This document shows, piece by piece, positions 24,118-32,762 of a stretch of 43,477 nucleotides of DNA. A program made the translations under genes and the position numbers. Below the pieces are notes generated by a model. The model did not search any database, was not told the DNA's origin, and saw only the letters and a program-made list of their open reading frames with translations. The DNA is taken from positions 1 through 43,477 of the forward strand of contig NZ_VTXD01000039.1 of NCBI RefSeq assembly GCF_013114625.1, read 5' to 3'. This DNA comes from Vibrio sp. 99-70-13A1. GTDB taxonomy: Bacteria > Pseudomonadota > Gammaproteobacteria > Enterobacterales > Vibrionaceae. Positions within the stretch are counted from its first letter, which is position 1. Every line of letters starts with the position of its first letter.

Positions 24118-24963
24118 ATGGAAAAGTTGTGGCAAGTGATTGATTTCTTACTCGCTCATAAGTTTATTTTTAGTGCGCTTATTATTGTTTTAATTTTGAT
24201 AGTGCGAAGAGTGACCTTGTCTAAAATTCGAGGTGACGTTGCTTTTTTATCTGAAGATCAACGTAACTGGATGTCACGTACTAAAAACGGTACGTTTGCG
24301 ATCATTGTGGTGACGCTTTTCGTTTTATGGAAGTCAGAAATCAGTGAGTTTGCGTTATCTGTTACTGCGATTGCTGTTGCGATTGTTGTGGCTTCTAAAG
24401 AAATTATCCTGTGCTTTACTGGTTCAATTCAACGAGCAAGCTCACGTTCTTTTCGCATTGGCGATTGGATTGAAGTAGGGAAAATTAGTGGTGAGGTGAT
24501 TGAACATAACTTGATGGCAACGGTCATTCAGGAAATTGATCTTTACCATGGGCAATATCATTTCACGGGTAAAACCGCGACCTTGCCTAACAGCATGTTC
24601 TTTACCTACCCAGTAAAAAACCTCAATTTCATGAAGCGTTATGTTTACCATGACTTTTCTATTGTGGTGAATAAGTTTGTAAACCTTTACCCGATGATCC
24701 CAAATCTGATTGAAAAAATTGAAGTACACAGTGAAGAGTTTATTGAGGTTGCACGACGTTATAATAGCGTTATTGAAAGGCACGCCGGCGTTGATTTACC
24801 GGGCTCAGAGCCGCATATTCATATTACCAGCGGTGCAACGGGTGAGCAGGTAATACACTTTATGATTTTCTGTCCAACGGAACAGGCTTCCCACTTAGAG
24901 CAAGATATTCGGAAAGACTTCATGGAAGCATATTCTTTGGCATTCCCTGAAAAAGATAGCTGA
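24118..24963 (+). CDS. MscS-family mechanosensitive ion channel
   Basis: A 281-residue small-conductance channel protein of the inner membrane that opens under membrane tension and lets solutes out after a drop in osmolarity. It has TM segments at about 13-30 (FIFSALIIVLILIV) and 57-73, then the pore-lining helix FALSVTAIAVAIVVASKEII (about 80-99), followed by the beta domain with RSFRIGDWIEVGKISGEV and TLPNSMFF. The typical Gly/Ala alternation of the E. coli MscS pore helix is replaced by an Ala/Val pattern, so gating may differ. The C-terminal cytosolic part is short. GGAG precedes the ATG. It is monocistronic and ends at a strong terminator. Confidence 0.87.
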   Translation: MEKLWQVIDFLLAHKFIFSALIIVLILIVRRVTLSKIRGDVAFLSEDQRNWMSRTKNGTFAIIVVTLFVLWKSEISEFALSVTAIAVAIVVASKEIILCFTGSIQRASSRSFRIGDWIEVGKISGEVIEHNLMATVIQEIDLYHGQYHFTGKTATLPNSMFFTYPVKNLNFMKRYVYHDFSIVVNKFVNLYPMIPNLIEKIEVHSEEFIEVARRYNSVIERHAGVDLPGSEPHIHITSGATGEQVIHFMIFCPTEQASHLEQDIRKDFMEAYSLAFPEKDS

Positions 24964-24973
24964 TTAAAACGTA

Positions 24974-25015
24974 CAAAAAAGCCGAGTATTGATATTTCAA
25001 TGCTCGGCTTTTTTA
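24974..25015. terminator. Strong bidirectional terminator
   Basis: AAAAAAGCCGAG pairs with CTCGGCTTTTTT, extended by ATTGA/TCAAT past one mismatch. It ends the MscS-type gene; the convergent deaminase stops at 25098. Confidence 0.9.
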
Positions 25016-25097
25016 ATGAGTCTATTTTCGTAAATCGTCGCTTTATATCAAAACGCTTAATCTAGAAACGCGTTATCTAAACAAAATCTAAATTGAA

Positions 25098-25541
25098 TCA
25101 ATCTAGTTCATTTAGAGGCAGCCAATCGACAGTTACACCTGCTTGCTCAAACATATCTTGGCTGACTTTGATTTTATCTCCCCAACGAGATAAGAAATCT
25201 TCACTCTGTTCTGGGCAATGTACAGCAGATATGCCCGTTTGAATGATTTTTGCGGCGCAGTTTGGACAAGGGAAATGAGTCACCCAAATTTCACAGCTGT
25301 CCAAATCTCTTTTAGCAAATAGGATCGCATTTTCTTCAGCGTGAAGTGTTTTTAAATACTTCATTTCACGATCATCAGTATCAGCACTGTCTGATACACC
25401 ATGTGGGTAGCCATTGAAGCCGACTGAAACAATACGGTTATGCTTAGTGATGACAGCACCAACCTGAGTGGATGGGTCTTTACTCCATGAGCCTACAAGC
25501 TCGGCCATCTGGTAAAATCGCTTAGCCCATTTAGAAATCAT
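25098..25541 (-). CDS. Deoxycytidylate (dCMP) deaminase family protein
   Basis: A 147-residue zinc deaminase of the cytidine deaminase superfamily. The zinc site is H67-A-E69 (LHAEENAI) with C92 and C95 in PCPNCAAKII; E69 is the proton shuttle. The early KDPSTQVGAVI and GFNGYPHGVSD segments are typical of dCMP deaminase, which makes dUMP for thymidylate synthesis. GAGGGA precedes the ATG at 25541. It is divergent from the efflux pump genes with 231 bases between them, in which I see only AT-rich promoter-like DNA. Most enterobacteria use dCTP deaminase instead; which route dominates here cannot be said. Confidence 0.87.
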   Translation of the reverse strand: MISKWAKRFYQMAELVGSWSKDPSTQVGAVITKHNRIVSVGFNGYPHGVSDSADTDDREMKYLKTLHAEENAILFAKRDLDSCEIWVTHFPCPNCAAKIIQTGISAVHCPEQSEDFLSRWGDKIKVSQDMFEQAGVTVDWLPLNELD

Positions 25542-25772
25542 TGGTGTTCCCTCAATACTGAATTTAAATTATTTATTAGCTGCATGTTCAATCATACCTT
25601 AAGGAAAATGATTACGTTAGTTAATTGGCGGTAACCACCTTGTTATTATTCATCTTTGTTAATAGTTAGAAACACTTTTAAGAACGACTTCTGATATTAC
25701 TCGGACATTTATACGCAATACGTTAATTAAATTAAGTGATTATTCCTGTTCCTTATTTTTATCGGTATTCAT

Positions 25773-26903
25773 ATGCGTAAAAAGATCCTACTCACCGTCA
25801 TTGCAAGCTCGTTAATCCTTGCTGGTTGTGGAGATAACTCCGCACAAAATATGCAAGCGCCTTTACCTCTGGTGGTCACGCAAGATGTTAACGTTATTTC
25901 TCATCAACAAAGTAAGTCATATGTTGGGCGTATTGAAGCAGTTGAAGATACCGCAATTACCGCCCAAGTTTCTGGATATCTGAAAGGTCGCCATTTCCAA
26001 GAAGGTCAAATGGTCGAGAAAGGACAGTTACTTTATACGATTGAGCCGTCTTCATTTGAAGCTCAAGTAGCCAGTGCGAAAGCCTCTGTAGCACAAGCGA
26101 AAGCTTCATTAAAAAAAGCCGAGTTAGATTACAAACGCGGGGAAAACTTGCTGCCGAAAGGAAGTATTTCCCAGTCTGAATTTGATTCTCTAACTGCCGG
26201 ACTGCTTGGTGCTCAAGCTCAATTAGAATCAGGTCAAGCCCAGTTAAATTTAGCTAATGTTAACCTTTCACATACTAAAATCACGGCTCCATTCTCAGGC
26301 CGAATTAGTGACACTAAAGTGAGCCAAGGTGATTTACTTTCTCCTTCTTCTGGCACATTAACGACATTAGTTAGCTTAGACCCTATTCATGCGTCTTTTA
26401 GCATCAGTGAGAGAGAACGTCTTAATCTTGGGCTTGATCAGATAGAAGGGAATGGCTCATCAGAATCTAGTGGCGTTGAGGTTGAGATCATTCTAGAAAA
26501 TGGCACCGCTTATAAAAATCTAGGTCAATTAGATTTCTTAGGTAACCGAATTGATTTGAATACAGGCACATTGGCAATGCGTGCTATTACTCAAAACCCG
26601 AATCAACAGCTATTACCTGGTCAACACGTTCGCGTGAACTTACGTGATAAGCAGCCAATTGAAGCGATGACTGTACCGCGCAGAGCCGTTCAAACTGACC
26701 TTGAGGGGGATTTTGTGATGGTGATTATTGAAGGCGAGTCTGGGTTAATCGCTGAACGCCGCAATATTGAAATGGGTCATCAAGTTGAAAGTGGCGTCAT
26801 TGCTTCTGGTTTAACTCCAGACGATGTTGTGATCACACAAGGCCTTCAACGAGTGCGTAATGGTATGCCTGTTCGAGAGCAACAGCCAGTTTCAGACAAA
26901 TAA
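25773..26903 (+). CDS. RND efflux periplasmic adaptor (membrane fusion protein)
   Basis: A 376-residue lipoprotein adaptor that links an RND pump to an outer-membrane channel. Lipobox LILAGC with C19 gives an N-terminal lipid anchor in the inner membrane. The order is a barrel-sandwich half (SKSYVGRIEAVEDTAITAQV, then GYLKGRHFQEGQMVEKGQLLYTI in pieces), a helical hairpin rich in Ala/Lys/Gln (about 92-160), the second sandwich half with ITAPFSGRISDTKVSQGDLL, and a beta-barrel/membrane-proximal part (LLPGQHVRVNL). It starts the two-gene efflux unit; the pump follows after 14 bases. No local repressor gene is adjacent, and no outer-membrane factor gene follows. Confidence 0.92.
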   Translation: MRKKILLTVIASSLILAGCGDNSAQNMQAPLPLVVTQDVNVISHQQSKSYVGRIEAVEDTAITAQVSGYLKGRHFQEGQMVEKGQLLYTIEPSSFEAQVASAKASVAQAKASLKKAELDYKRGENLLPKGSISQSEFDSLTAGLLGAQAQLESGQAQLNLANVNLSHTKITAPFSGRISDTKVSQGDLLSPSSGTLTTLVSLDPIHASFSISERERLNLGLDQIEGNGSSESSGVEVEIILENGTAYKNLGQLDFLGNRIDLNTGTLAMRAITQNPNQQLLPGQHVRVNLRDKQPIEAMTVPRRAVQTDLEGDFVMVIIEGESGLIAERRNIEMGHQVESGVIASGLTPDDVVITQGLQRVRNGMPVREQQPVSDK

Positions 26904-26917
26904 GAGTAGGCTGAATT

Positions 26918-29900
26918 ATGTTAAGTCGTTTCTTTATCCAAAGACCTAAATTTGCTCTAGTTATTTCAATTATATTGACTTTAGCGGGTGCAATTTCGTT
27001 GGCAATTTTACCGGTTGCCGAATATCCCAAGATTAGCCCACCTTCGGTTAGTGTGTCAGCGTACTATACGGGAGCCAGTGCTGAAGTTGTTGAGCAAGCC
27101 ATCGCGGACCCCATAGAAACATCAGTAAATGGCGTGGAAGATATGATCTATATGTCTTCTAAAAGTGCTAATGATGGTTCTTATAATTTGAACGTAACGT
27201 TTGATGTGGGTACCGACCCAGATATGGCACAGGTGAACGTTCAAAACCGGGTTGCTCAGATCGAATCCAAGCTACCGCAAGAAGTGCGTATGGTTGGTGT
27301 GACAGTGAAAAAGCGCTCGCCCGACTTATTGATGGTTCTAAACTTCTATTCACCTAACGGTGAGTACGATGACCAGTTCTTGATCAACTACGTTAACTTG
27401 AATATTAAAGACCAACTTGCTCGTGTCACCGGCATCAGCGAAGTGAATGTTTTGGGTGGCGGTGAATACGCAATGCGTGTTTGGCTAGATCCTGAAAAAA
27501 TGGCAAATCTTAAGCTCACGACTTCAGATGTCTATGCAGCTTTAGCTGAGCAAAACGTACAGGTTGCGGCAGGTCGAATTGGTGCTGCTCCTTATAGCAA
27601 CCCACAAGAAGTGCAATTTAACCTTGTAACTAAAGGTCGATTAGAAAGTGCGAGTGAGTTTGAAAACGTAGTACTTCGTGCCGATCATGGTGGTTCTACC
27701 GTTTACCTAAAAGATGTTGCTAGAGTAGAGTTGGGCAAGAAGTTTTATGATGGTAATGGTAAATACCGTGGACAAGATGCGTCAATCGTAACCTTATCAC
27801 TTCAATCAGATGCAAATGCGCTGGAAAGTGGTAAAGCGGTAATGGAGACCCTGGAAAGGTTAGGGCAAAACTTCCCTGAAGGTGTGGCTTATGAATCGAG
27901 CTACGATACAACTTTGTTCGTTGCGGAGTCGATTAAAGGGGTTGTTAAGACTCTTATAGAAGCGATTTTACTGGTAATTGCGGTCACTTACCTTTTCTTA
28001 GGCAGTGCTCGCGCTACTCTCATTCCGGTTGTTGCGATACCTGTATCCTTAATTGGTACATTTGCCATTATGCAAATGACAGGCTTCACCATAAATACCG
28101 TTACTCTATTCGGTTTAATCTTAGCGATCGGTATTGTGGTTGATGATGCTATTTTGGTTATTGAGAACGTTGATACCACAATGGCGAAAGATCCGACTAT
28201 TTCACCACGCAAAGCAACTCTGATTGCGATGAAAGAAGTAACGGGTCCGATTGTTACATCAACCCTAGTACTATTGGCTGTCTTCATACCGGTTGCCATG
28301 CTTCCTGGCATTACCGGCATTATGTACCGACAATTCGCATTAACGATTTGTATCGCGGTTGTGATTTCTTCGATTAACGCATTGACGCTATCTCCAGCGC
28401 TATGTTCGCTAGTATTAAAACAAGGTGGTGGAAACACCTCAAGATGGTACGCCATATTCAACCGCGGGCTAGATAAAGTCACGACTAAGTATGGACAAGT
28501 CGCGGGTTTCTTGGTTAAGAAGAGTGTCCTACTTGTGACTTTCTTCTTCGTTGCTCTGTTCGCGGTAACTTACTTTGCGGAGACCACTTCTACAGCATTT
28601 GTACCGCAAGAAGACAAAGGTATCTTACTGGTTAACGTTCAGTTGCCTGATGCCGCTTCTTTATCTCGTACCGAGGAAGTGACAGAGCAATTGCTTGAAA
28701 TGGTGGAAGATGAGCCAGGCGTTGATGGTGTAACGCTTGTTAATGGTTATGCTTTCATGACAGGCGCTTCAGCGTCTAACGGTGCGTCACTATTCATTAA
28801 GTTACATGATTGGGAAACGAGAAACGGTTTAGATGGCGAGCATGCCGCTCAAGCTATCTCGTCAAGAATCAATAGACGAGCTGCAACAGAACTTCCAGAA
28901 GCTATTGTCTTTGCCATGGGGCCTCCAGCTGTTCCTGGTATGGGCGCAGCCTCGGGATTTGAGTTTGTATTAGAAGATACGCTTGGAAGAAGCCGCAGCG
29001 ATTTGGCGATGGTGATGGGCGATGTGATTCAGGAAGCGAACAAGCAGCCTGAAATCGCCCAAACATTTAGTACATTCCGTGCCAATGTACCTCATTACTA
29101 TGTTGATATTGACCGAGAGAAAGCACAGCAGTTAGGCATTCCGTTGTCGTCTATCTTCCAAACACTTCAAGGAAACTTAGGTTCATTGTATGTGAATGAC
29201 TTTACCATGTTCGGTAAAAACTTCCGTGTGACAATGCAAGCCGACAGTGATCACCGAAGCAGCATGGATGATTTACAACGTTTCCATGTACGTTCTTCAG
29301 GTGGTGAGATGATCCCACTGAGCACATTGGTTACTTATGACCAAATCTTTGAACCTGATGTCGCATGGCGATATAACATGTATCGCAGTACTGTCATCCA
29401 AGGGCAACCAGCAGAAGGTTACTCCAGTGGTGATGCCATTGCTGCAATGGAACGAGTAGCAGCAGAAGTGCTCCCACAAGGTTACCAGTATGAGTGGACT
29501 GGTATGGCTTATCAGGAAGTACTAGCGGGTAACCAAGCGATTTTTGCTTTTGCTTTGGCGCTAATATTTATCTACTTGTTTATGGTTGCTCAATATGAAA
29601 GTTGGACGATTCCACTTGCGATAATATTAGTGGTGCCTGTAGCGACGCTTGGTTCATTCCTGGCGCTTAACTTAACAGGAACACCTCTAAACCTTTATGC
29701 TCAAATCGGTCTCGTCTTGTTGATAGCCTTGGCGGCGAAAAACGCGATTCTTATTGTTGAGTTTGCAAAAGTTGAACGTGAAGAAAAAGACATTCCGATT
29801 GATGACGCTGCCGTAAAAGGAGGCACATTGCGTTTCCGAGCTGTGAACATGACGTCGTGGTCGTTTATTCTAGGTATCTTCCCGCTGATTTTTGCATCTG

Positions 29901-30070
29901 GTGCCGGTCATGTGAGTCAAAACTCCCTGGGTATTTCACTTATCGGTGGTTTACTTTGTGTGTTGCTTGCCGGGACATGTTTAATTCCAGGCTTCTACGC
30001 TTTTGTGCAACGTAAGCGAGAAAAAGCACATGGCGGCAATACTAAGTTAGTTGCTCTAGACGATGAGTAA
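26918..30070 (+). CDS. RND family multidrug efflux permease (AcrB/MexF type)
   Basis: A 1050-residue inner-membrane proton-driven exporter of the hydrophobe/amphiphile efflux family. It begins MLSRFFIQRPKFALVISIIL (TM1) and has the first large periplasmic loop, the TM2-TM6 block with GFTINTVTLFGLILAIGIVVDDAI (Asp pair of the proton relay near residues 406-407), a second periplasmic loop, and the TM8-TM12 block with LIALAAKNAILIVEFAK (relay Lys). The family consensus FxVPQEDKG appears as FVPQEDKG near residue 563. It works as a trimer with the adaptor just upstream and must borrow an outer-membrane channel encoded elsewhere, such as TolC. Substrates cannot be read from the sequence. Confidence 0.94.
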   Translation: MLSRFFIQRPKFALVISIILTLAGAISLAILPVAEYPKISPPSVSVSAYYTGASAEVVEQAIADPIETSVNGVEDMIYMSSKSANDGSYNLNVTFDVGTDPDMAQVNVQNRVAQIESKLPQEVRMVGVTVKKRSPDLLMVLNFYSPNGEYDDQFLINYVNLNIKDQLARVTGISEVNVLGGGEYAMRVWLDPEKMANLKLTTSDVYAALAEQNVQVAAGRIGAAPYSNPQEVQFNLVTKGRLESASEFENVVLRADHGGSTVYLKDVARVELGKKFYDGNGKYRGQDASIVTLSLQSDANALESGKAVMETLERLGQNFPEGVAYESSYDTTLFVAESIKGVVKTLIEAILLVIAVTYLFLGSARATLIPVVAIPVSLIGTFAIMQMTGFTINTVTLFGLILAIGIVVDDAILVIENVDTTMAKDPTISPRKATLIAMKEVTGPIVTSTLVLLAVFIPVAMLPGITGIMYRQFALTICIAVVISSINALTLSPALCSLVLKQGGGNTSRWYAIFNRGLDKVTTKYGQVAGFLVKKSVLLVTFFFVALFAVTYFAETTSTAFVPQEDKGILLVNVQLPDAASLSRTEEVTEQLLEMVEDEPGVDGVTLVNGYAFMTGASASNGASLFIKLHDWETRNGLDGEHAAQAISSRINRRAATELPEAIVFAMGPPAVPGMGAASGFEFVLEDTLGRSRSDLAMVMGDVIQEANKQPEIAQTFSTFRANVPHYYVDIDREKAQQLGIPLSSIFQTLQGNLGSLYVNDFTMFGKNFRVTMQADSDHRSSMDDLQRFHVRSSGGEMIPLSTLVTYDQIFEPDVAWRYNMYRSTVIQGQPAEGYSSGDAIAAMERVAAEVLPQGYQYEWTGMAYQEVLAGNQAIFAFALALIFIYLFMVAQYESWTIPLAIILVVPVATLGSFLALNLTGTPLNLYAQIGLVLLIALAAKNAILIVEFAKVEREEKDIPIDDAAVKGGTLRFRAVNMTSWSFILGIFPLIFASGAGHVSQNSLGISLIGGLLCVLLAGTCLIPGFYAFVQRKREKAHGGNTKLVALDDE

Positions 30071-30089
30071 TCATTTGTAGGGAAATAAA

Positions 30090-30119
30090 TAAAAGGCTTA
30101 ACGTAATGTTAAGCCTTTA
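30090..30119 (+). terminator. Terminator of the RND efflux operon
   Basis: AAAGGCTTAAC pairs with GTTAAGCCTTT around GTAAT, followed by ATTATT. The rest of 30120-30355 is very AT-rich and holds the MaoC gene promoter region; I see nothing else there. Confidence 0.85.
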
Positions 30120-30355
30120 TTATTCGTTTAAAGAATAAAAAGCCTTGAATAAATAATTTATTGCTCTTAAAAAGTAGAGCTAAAACTTTAATGATAGCAT
30201 TGTAATAAAATGGTGTTTTATTGTTATCTTATTGATTTTTATTTATTAAATAGGTTTGAGCTAACAAGTGTAGGCTCGAAAGTGTTTGCAGATTAGTGTG
30301 AAGTGCTTCAAAATTACAGCGTTATATTAGAGTATATTTTTCTACTGAGGTTCTT

Positions 30356-31048
30356 ATGAAGGTCATTGATTTATTTAAACATAGAGGCGACAGTTTTTCT
30401 GCACAGCACTCAGAGTTTATGCAATGGATGTCTCCAGCTCTAAAAGAGTATTGGGGTGACTTCATGAACCGCACGCAAAATAGTCACTTCTTTGCTTGGG
30501 TACGTGATCATCATAAGCCAGCAGTGAATGAACCTGATATTCAAATTGAAGTACCAGTAGAAAAACCGATCGTACTCAAACCAGAAGCGCAGGCTGTGTT
30601 TAACGAGTTAAGCGAGCAAATTGGTGAAGTTATCCATACTGGTGACTGGATGAACGTTAGCCAAGAGCGCATCGATCAGTTTGGACAAGTAACAGAAGAT
30701 ATGCAGTGGATCCACACTGATCCAAGCAAAGCTGAAACTGATTCCCCTTTTAAGACGACTATCGCACACGGTTTTTTAACGTTATCTTTGCTTCCAAAAT
30801 TGACAGATAGCGTTGACCCTGAGAACTCTCAATTCCCGACAGCTAAAATGGTGGTAAATCTTGGTTTGAACCAAGTTCGTTTTCCTTACCCTGTGAAATC
30901 AGGTAATAACGTACGCGCAAAGAGTACGTTATTGAAAGTGACACCAGTTAAGAAAGGTTTAGAGATTGAACGTGAGATTAAGGTGGAAATTGAAGGTATT
31001 CGACGTCCTGGTTGTGTTGTCGTTTCAGTGATTCAATTGCACTTTTAA
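30356..31048 (+). CDS. MaoC family (R)-enoyl hydratase/dehydratase
   Basis: A 230-residue protein. A 90-residue N-terminal helical extension (HSEFMQWMSPALKEYWGDF, HFFAWVRDHH) precedes a MaoC hotdog domain starting near GEVIHTGDWMNVSQERIDQF. The hydratase active-site pattern is there: the Asp of TEDMQWIHTDPSKA and the His of TIAHGFLTLSL, the usual Asp/His pair that adds water to 2-enoyl-CoA. The C-terminal strand is LEIEREIKVEIEG. The extension resembles phasin-like helices; longer vibrio MaoC proteins of this type sit near polyhydroxyalkanoate genes, but none is adjacent here. A GAGG Shine-Dalgarno lies five bases before the ATG. Its role in PHA precursor supply is inference. Confidence 0.82.
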   Translation: MKVIDLFKHRGDSFSAQHSEFMQWMSPALKEYWGDFMNRTQNSHFFAWVRDHHKPAVNEPDIQIEVPVEKPIVLKPEAQAVFNELSEQIGEVIHTGDWMNVSQERIDQFGQVTEDMQWIHTDPSKAETDSPFKTTIAHGFLTLSLLPKLTDSVDPENSQFPTAKMVVNLGLNQVRFPYPVKSGNNVRAKSTLLKVTPVKKGLEIEREIKVEIEGIRRPGCVVVSVIQLHF

Positions 31049-31067
31049 ATTTATGCTGTAACACATG

Positions 31068-31085
31068 ATGAAAATGAAAATGAAA
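31068..31085. repeat. Hexanucleotide tandem repeat (ATGAAA)3
   Basis: Three exact copies of ATGAAA immediately before the terminator stem of the MaoC gene and 19 bases after its stop. Confidence 0.85.
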
Positions 31086-31113
31086 AGGGAAAGCAAATTG
31101 CTCTCCCTTTTTT
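31083..31113 (+). terminator. Terminator of the MaoC gene
   Basis: AAAAGGGA pairs with TCCCTTTT around a loop that itself has a short GC/GC contact (AAGCAAATTGCTC), followed by TTATT. The downstream convergent gene is pstS-like. Confidence 0.7.
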
Positions 31114-31161
31114 ATTCACTCAAAGTTTACCGTTCGAACTGATAAGAATTTACAGCGAGTG

Positions 31162-31977
31162 TCATTTAACTTTCGTATAGCCATATTCTTCAATCAAACT
31201 TTGACCTTCAGCTGAAGTTACATAGTTAATAAAACTTAAACTCTCTTTTGATAACGCTTCTTTACGATGCAACATTAAAAACGGGCGTGCGAGTTCGTAA
31301 GTGTGATTGGCTATGTTTTTAGAACTTGGAGTGACACCTTCAAAAGTGATGGCTTTAATTGAATGGTCTAGTGAACCAACAGAAACGAAGCCAATGGCGT
31401 GAGGGTTATGGTTAACAATGGTTTTCACCATGCTGTTACCGTTAACGACAAGGTTATTTGGGTTGATGTCTGATACTAAACGATCGTTAATAATCCTTGT
31501 GAGCCCCAATAAGCTTTCAAAACTGTAACGAGATCCTGAAGATGCTTCACGTGTCACCACTGCAATAGCTTGGTCTGCACCACCAACTTGCTTCCAGTTC
31601 GTTATATTACCTTTGTATATATCGAACAGCTGCTTTCTTGAAATGTTGCTTACGCTGTTTGAACGGTTAACTACCACCGCTAGTCCATCAAAAGCAATTG
31701 GAAAAACATCAAGTTTCTCACCTTGTTCTCGCTCAGTTAAATAACGCGAGCTCATCCCTAAATCTGATACACCCTTTGTCACCATAGTAATACCAGCGGT
31801 CGAGCCGATACCTTGCACTGCGATGTAATTATCTGGGTGAGTTTTATTGTACTCTTCCGCTAGCACGTCCATAACTCTAGCAACAGAGGTTGAACCTGAG
31901 ATATTGGTTTCTTGAGCAAGAACGACCTGAGAAGACAGGGCAAGGGTTAAGAGAGAAGCAATTGCAACTCGTAACAT
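31162..31977 (-). CDS. Orphan phosphate-binding protein (PstS type)
   Basis: A 271-residue periplasmic substrate-binding protein of the PstS family, starting MLRVAIASLLTLALSSQVVLA (signal peptide) at an ATG behind AGGAG; the frame extends two codons further to a TTG, which is less likely. Phosphate-site motifs are visible: ISGSTSVARVMD near the mature start, GIGSTAGITMVTKG, DLGMSSR, and TREASSGSRYSFE. The strand NPHAIGFVSVGS is typical. No pstC, pstA, pstB or phoU genes are next to it, so it may serve a transporter elsewhere or act in a different role. A loose Pho-box-like sequence is found upstream. The domain call is confident; the ligand is likely but unproven. Confidence 0.88.
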   Translation of the reverse strand: MLRVAIASLLTLALSSQVVLAQETNISGSTSVARVMDVLAEEYNKTHPDNYIAVQGIGSTAGITMVTKGVSDLGMSSRYLTEREQGEKLDVFPIAFDGLAVVVNRSNSVSNISRKQLFDIYKGNITNWKQVGGADQAIAVVTREASSGSRYSFESLLGLTRIINDRLVSDINPNNLVVNGNSMVKTIVNHNPHAIGFVSVGSLDHSIKAITFEGVTPSSKNIANHTYELARPFLMLHRKEALSKESLSFINYVTSAEGQSLIEEYGYTKVK

Positions 31978-32023
31978 AAACAACTCCTAGTAATAGTATT
32001 TTCGACTATCATAGGGGGCTTAT

Positions 32024-32040
32024 ATGACACTTTTGTGAAG
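32024..32040 (-). promoter_or_regulatory. Possible degenerate Pho box upstream of the pstS-like gene
   Basis: On the minus strand the sequence reads CTTCACAAAAGTGTCAT, about 47 bases before the ATG, loosely resembling the repeat CTGTCAT-N4-CTGTCAT bound by PhoB. The two halves do not fit the consensus spacing exactly, so this is weak. Confidence 0.25.
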
Positions 32041-32198
32041 CAGTAAAACTGCCATTGTTGATGGATTGCTGCGAGGGAAGTCGTAGTAATAATGTAAGGA
32101 TGGTTCTAAACTGAACAAAGTTGCCTTGCTCGTTTTCGTTACGGGAACAAGCCATCTCTATAGGTTAGCTATAGTAAAATCATAGGTGCGAGGTCTTT

Positions 32199-32555
32199 AT
32201 GTCTGTAGTTAAAATGGAAATAGGTCGGTTACTCGCTGGTGCTGAGCGAGTTTGCCACGCGAGGAATACTAGCTTACCCGTTGCGCTCGGGAAGTCTCTT
32301 TTTGAGCCTTGTTTGAATGGTGCAATTTTTTTAAAAGCACATTATTTATTAGATTCTTCACACAGCGATTACACCGACGAAGTGGTTAAAGTCGTTTTTG
32401 AAGAAGCTAACCAGATATGGCTACTCTTCATGCCTATGGAGCAGGGGCAAATGGAATCAAAGTGGGGACCTTATCCATTCCTACCTCAATGCCAAGACAT
32501 AGAAGTTATTCTCCAAGAAATAGAAAAAGATCCTCATGCCTACTTTTGGGGTTGA
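32199..32555 (+). CDS. Hypothetical protein, 118 residues
   Basis: Starts MSVVKMEIGRLLAGAERVCH with a GAGGTC Shine-Dalgarno five bases before the ATG. It is soluble, with three cysteines and aromatic stretches (NQIWLLFMPMEQGQ, KWGPYPFLPQ), and alternating hydrophobic segments suggest a small alpha/beta fold. It has no signal peptide or membrane helix and no motif I know. It is convergent with the AraC-family gene and divergent from the pstS-like gene. Codon use looks like the neighbouring genes, so it is probably a resident gene of unknown function. Confidence 0.7.
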   Translation: MSVVKMEIGRLLAGAERVCHARNTSLPVALGKSLFEPCLNGAIFLKAHYLLDSSHSDYTDEVVKVVFEEANQIWLLFMPMEQGQMESKWGPYPFLPQCQDIEVILQEIEKDPHAYFWG

Positions 32556-32582
32556 TCATTCCTACCTTCTGGCTGCATAACT

Positions 32583-32715
32583 TTTGACTACGTGAACTTA
32601 TAGCTATGTGAAGTTATAGCAGCGTTAAGTCGATAGCTACGGTTATACTCACAGCAACGTTAAATTCATGGTTAAGTTAAACTGATCGCAACATTAAACT
32701 GATCGCTAAATAAAC
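32583..32715. repeat. Degenerate tandem repeat between convergent genes
   Basis: A decayed array with words such as TATAGC, AGCGTTAA, AGCAACGTTAA, CGCAACATTAA and AAACTGATCGC (the last twice, 32680s and 32697). Period roughly 15-20 bp. It fills most of the gap after the 118-residue gene. The unit is not exact, so it is an old version of the perfect repeats elsewhere in the window. Confidence 0.5.
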
Positions 32716-32762
32716 AACTGTGTTCACCATCCTAGTTGTCTCATTCTGACAAAGGCTTTTTG

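Noticed and set aside
25773..30070. Assigning the efflux pair to a named vibrio pump (Vex or Vme)
   Set aside because: RND adaptors and pumps are highly paralogous; sequence comparison against all copies would be needed.
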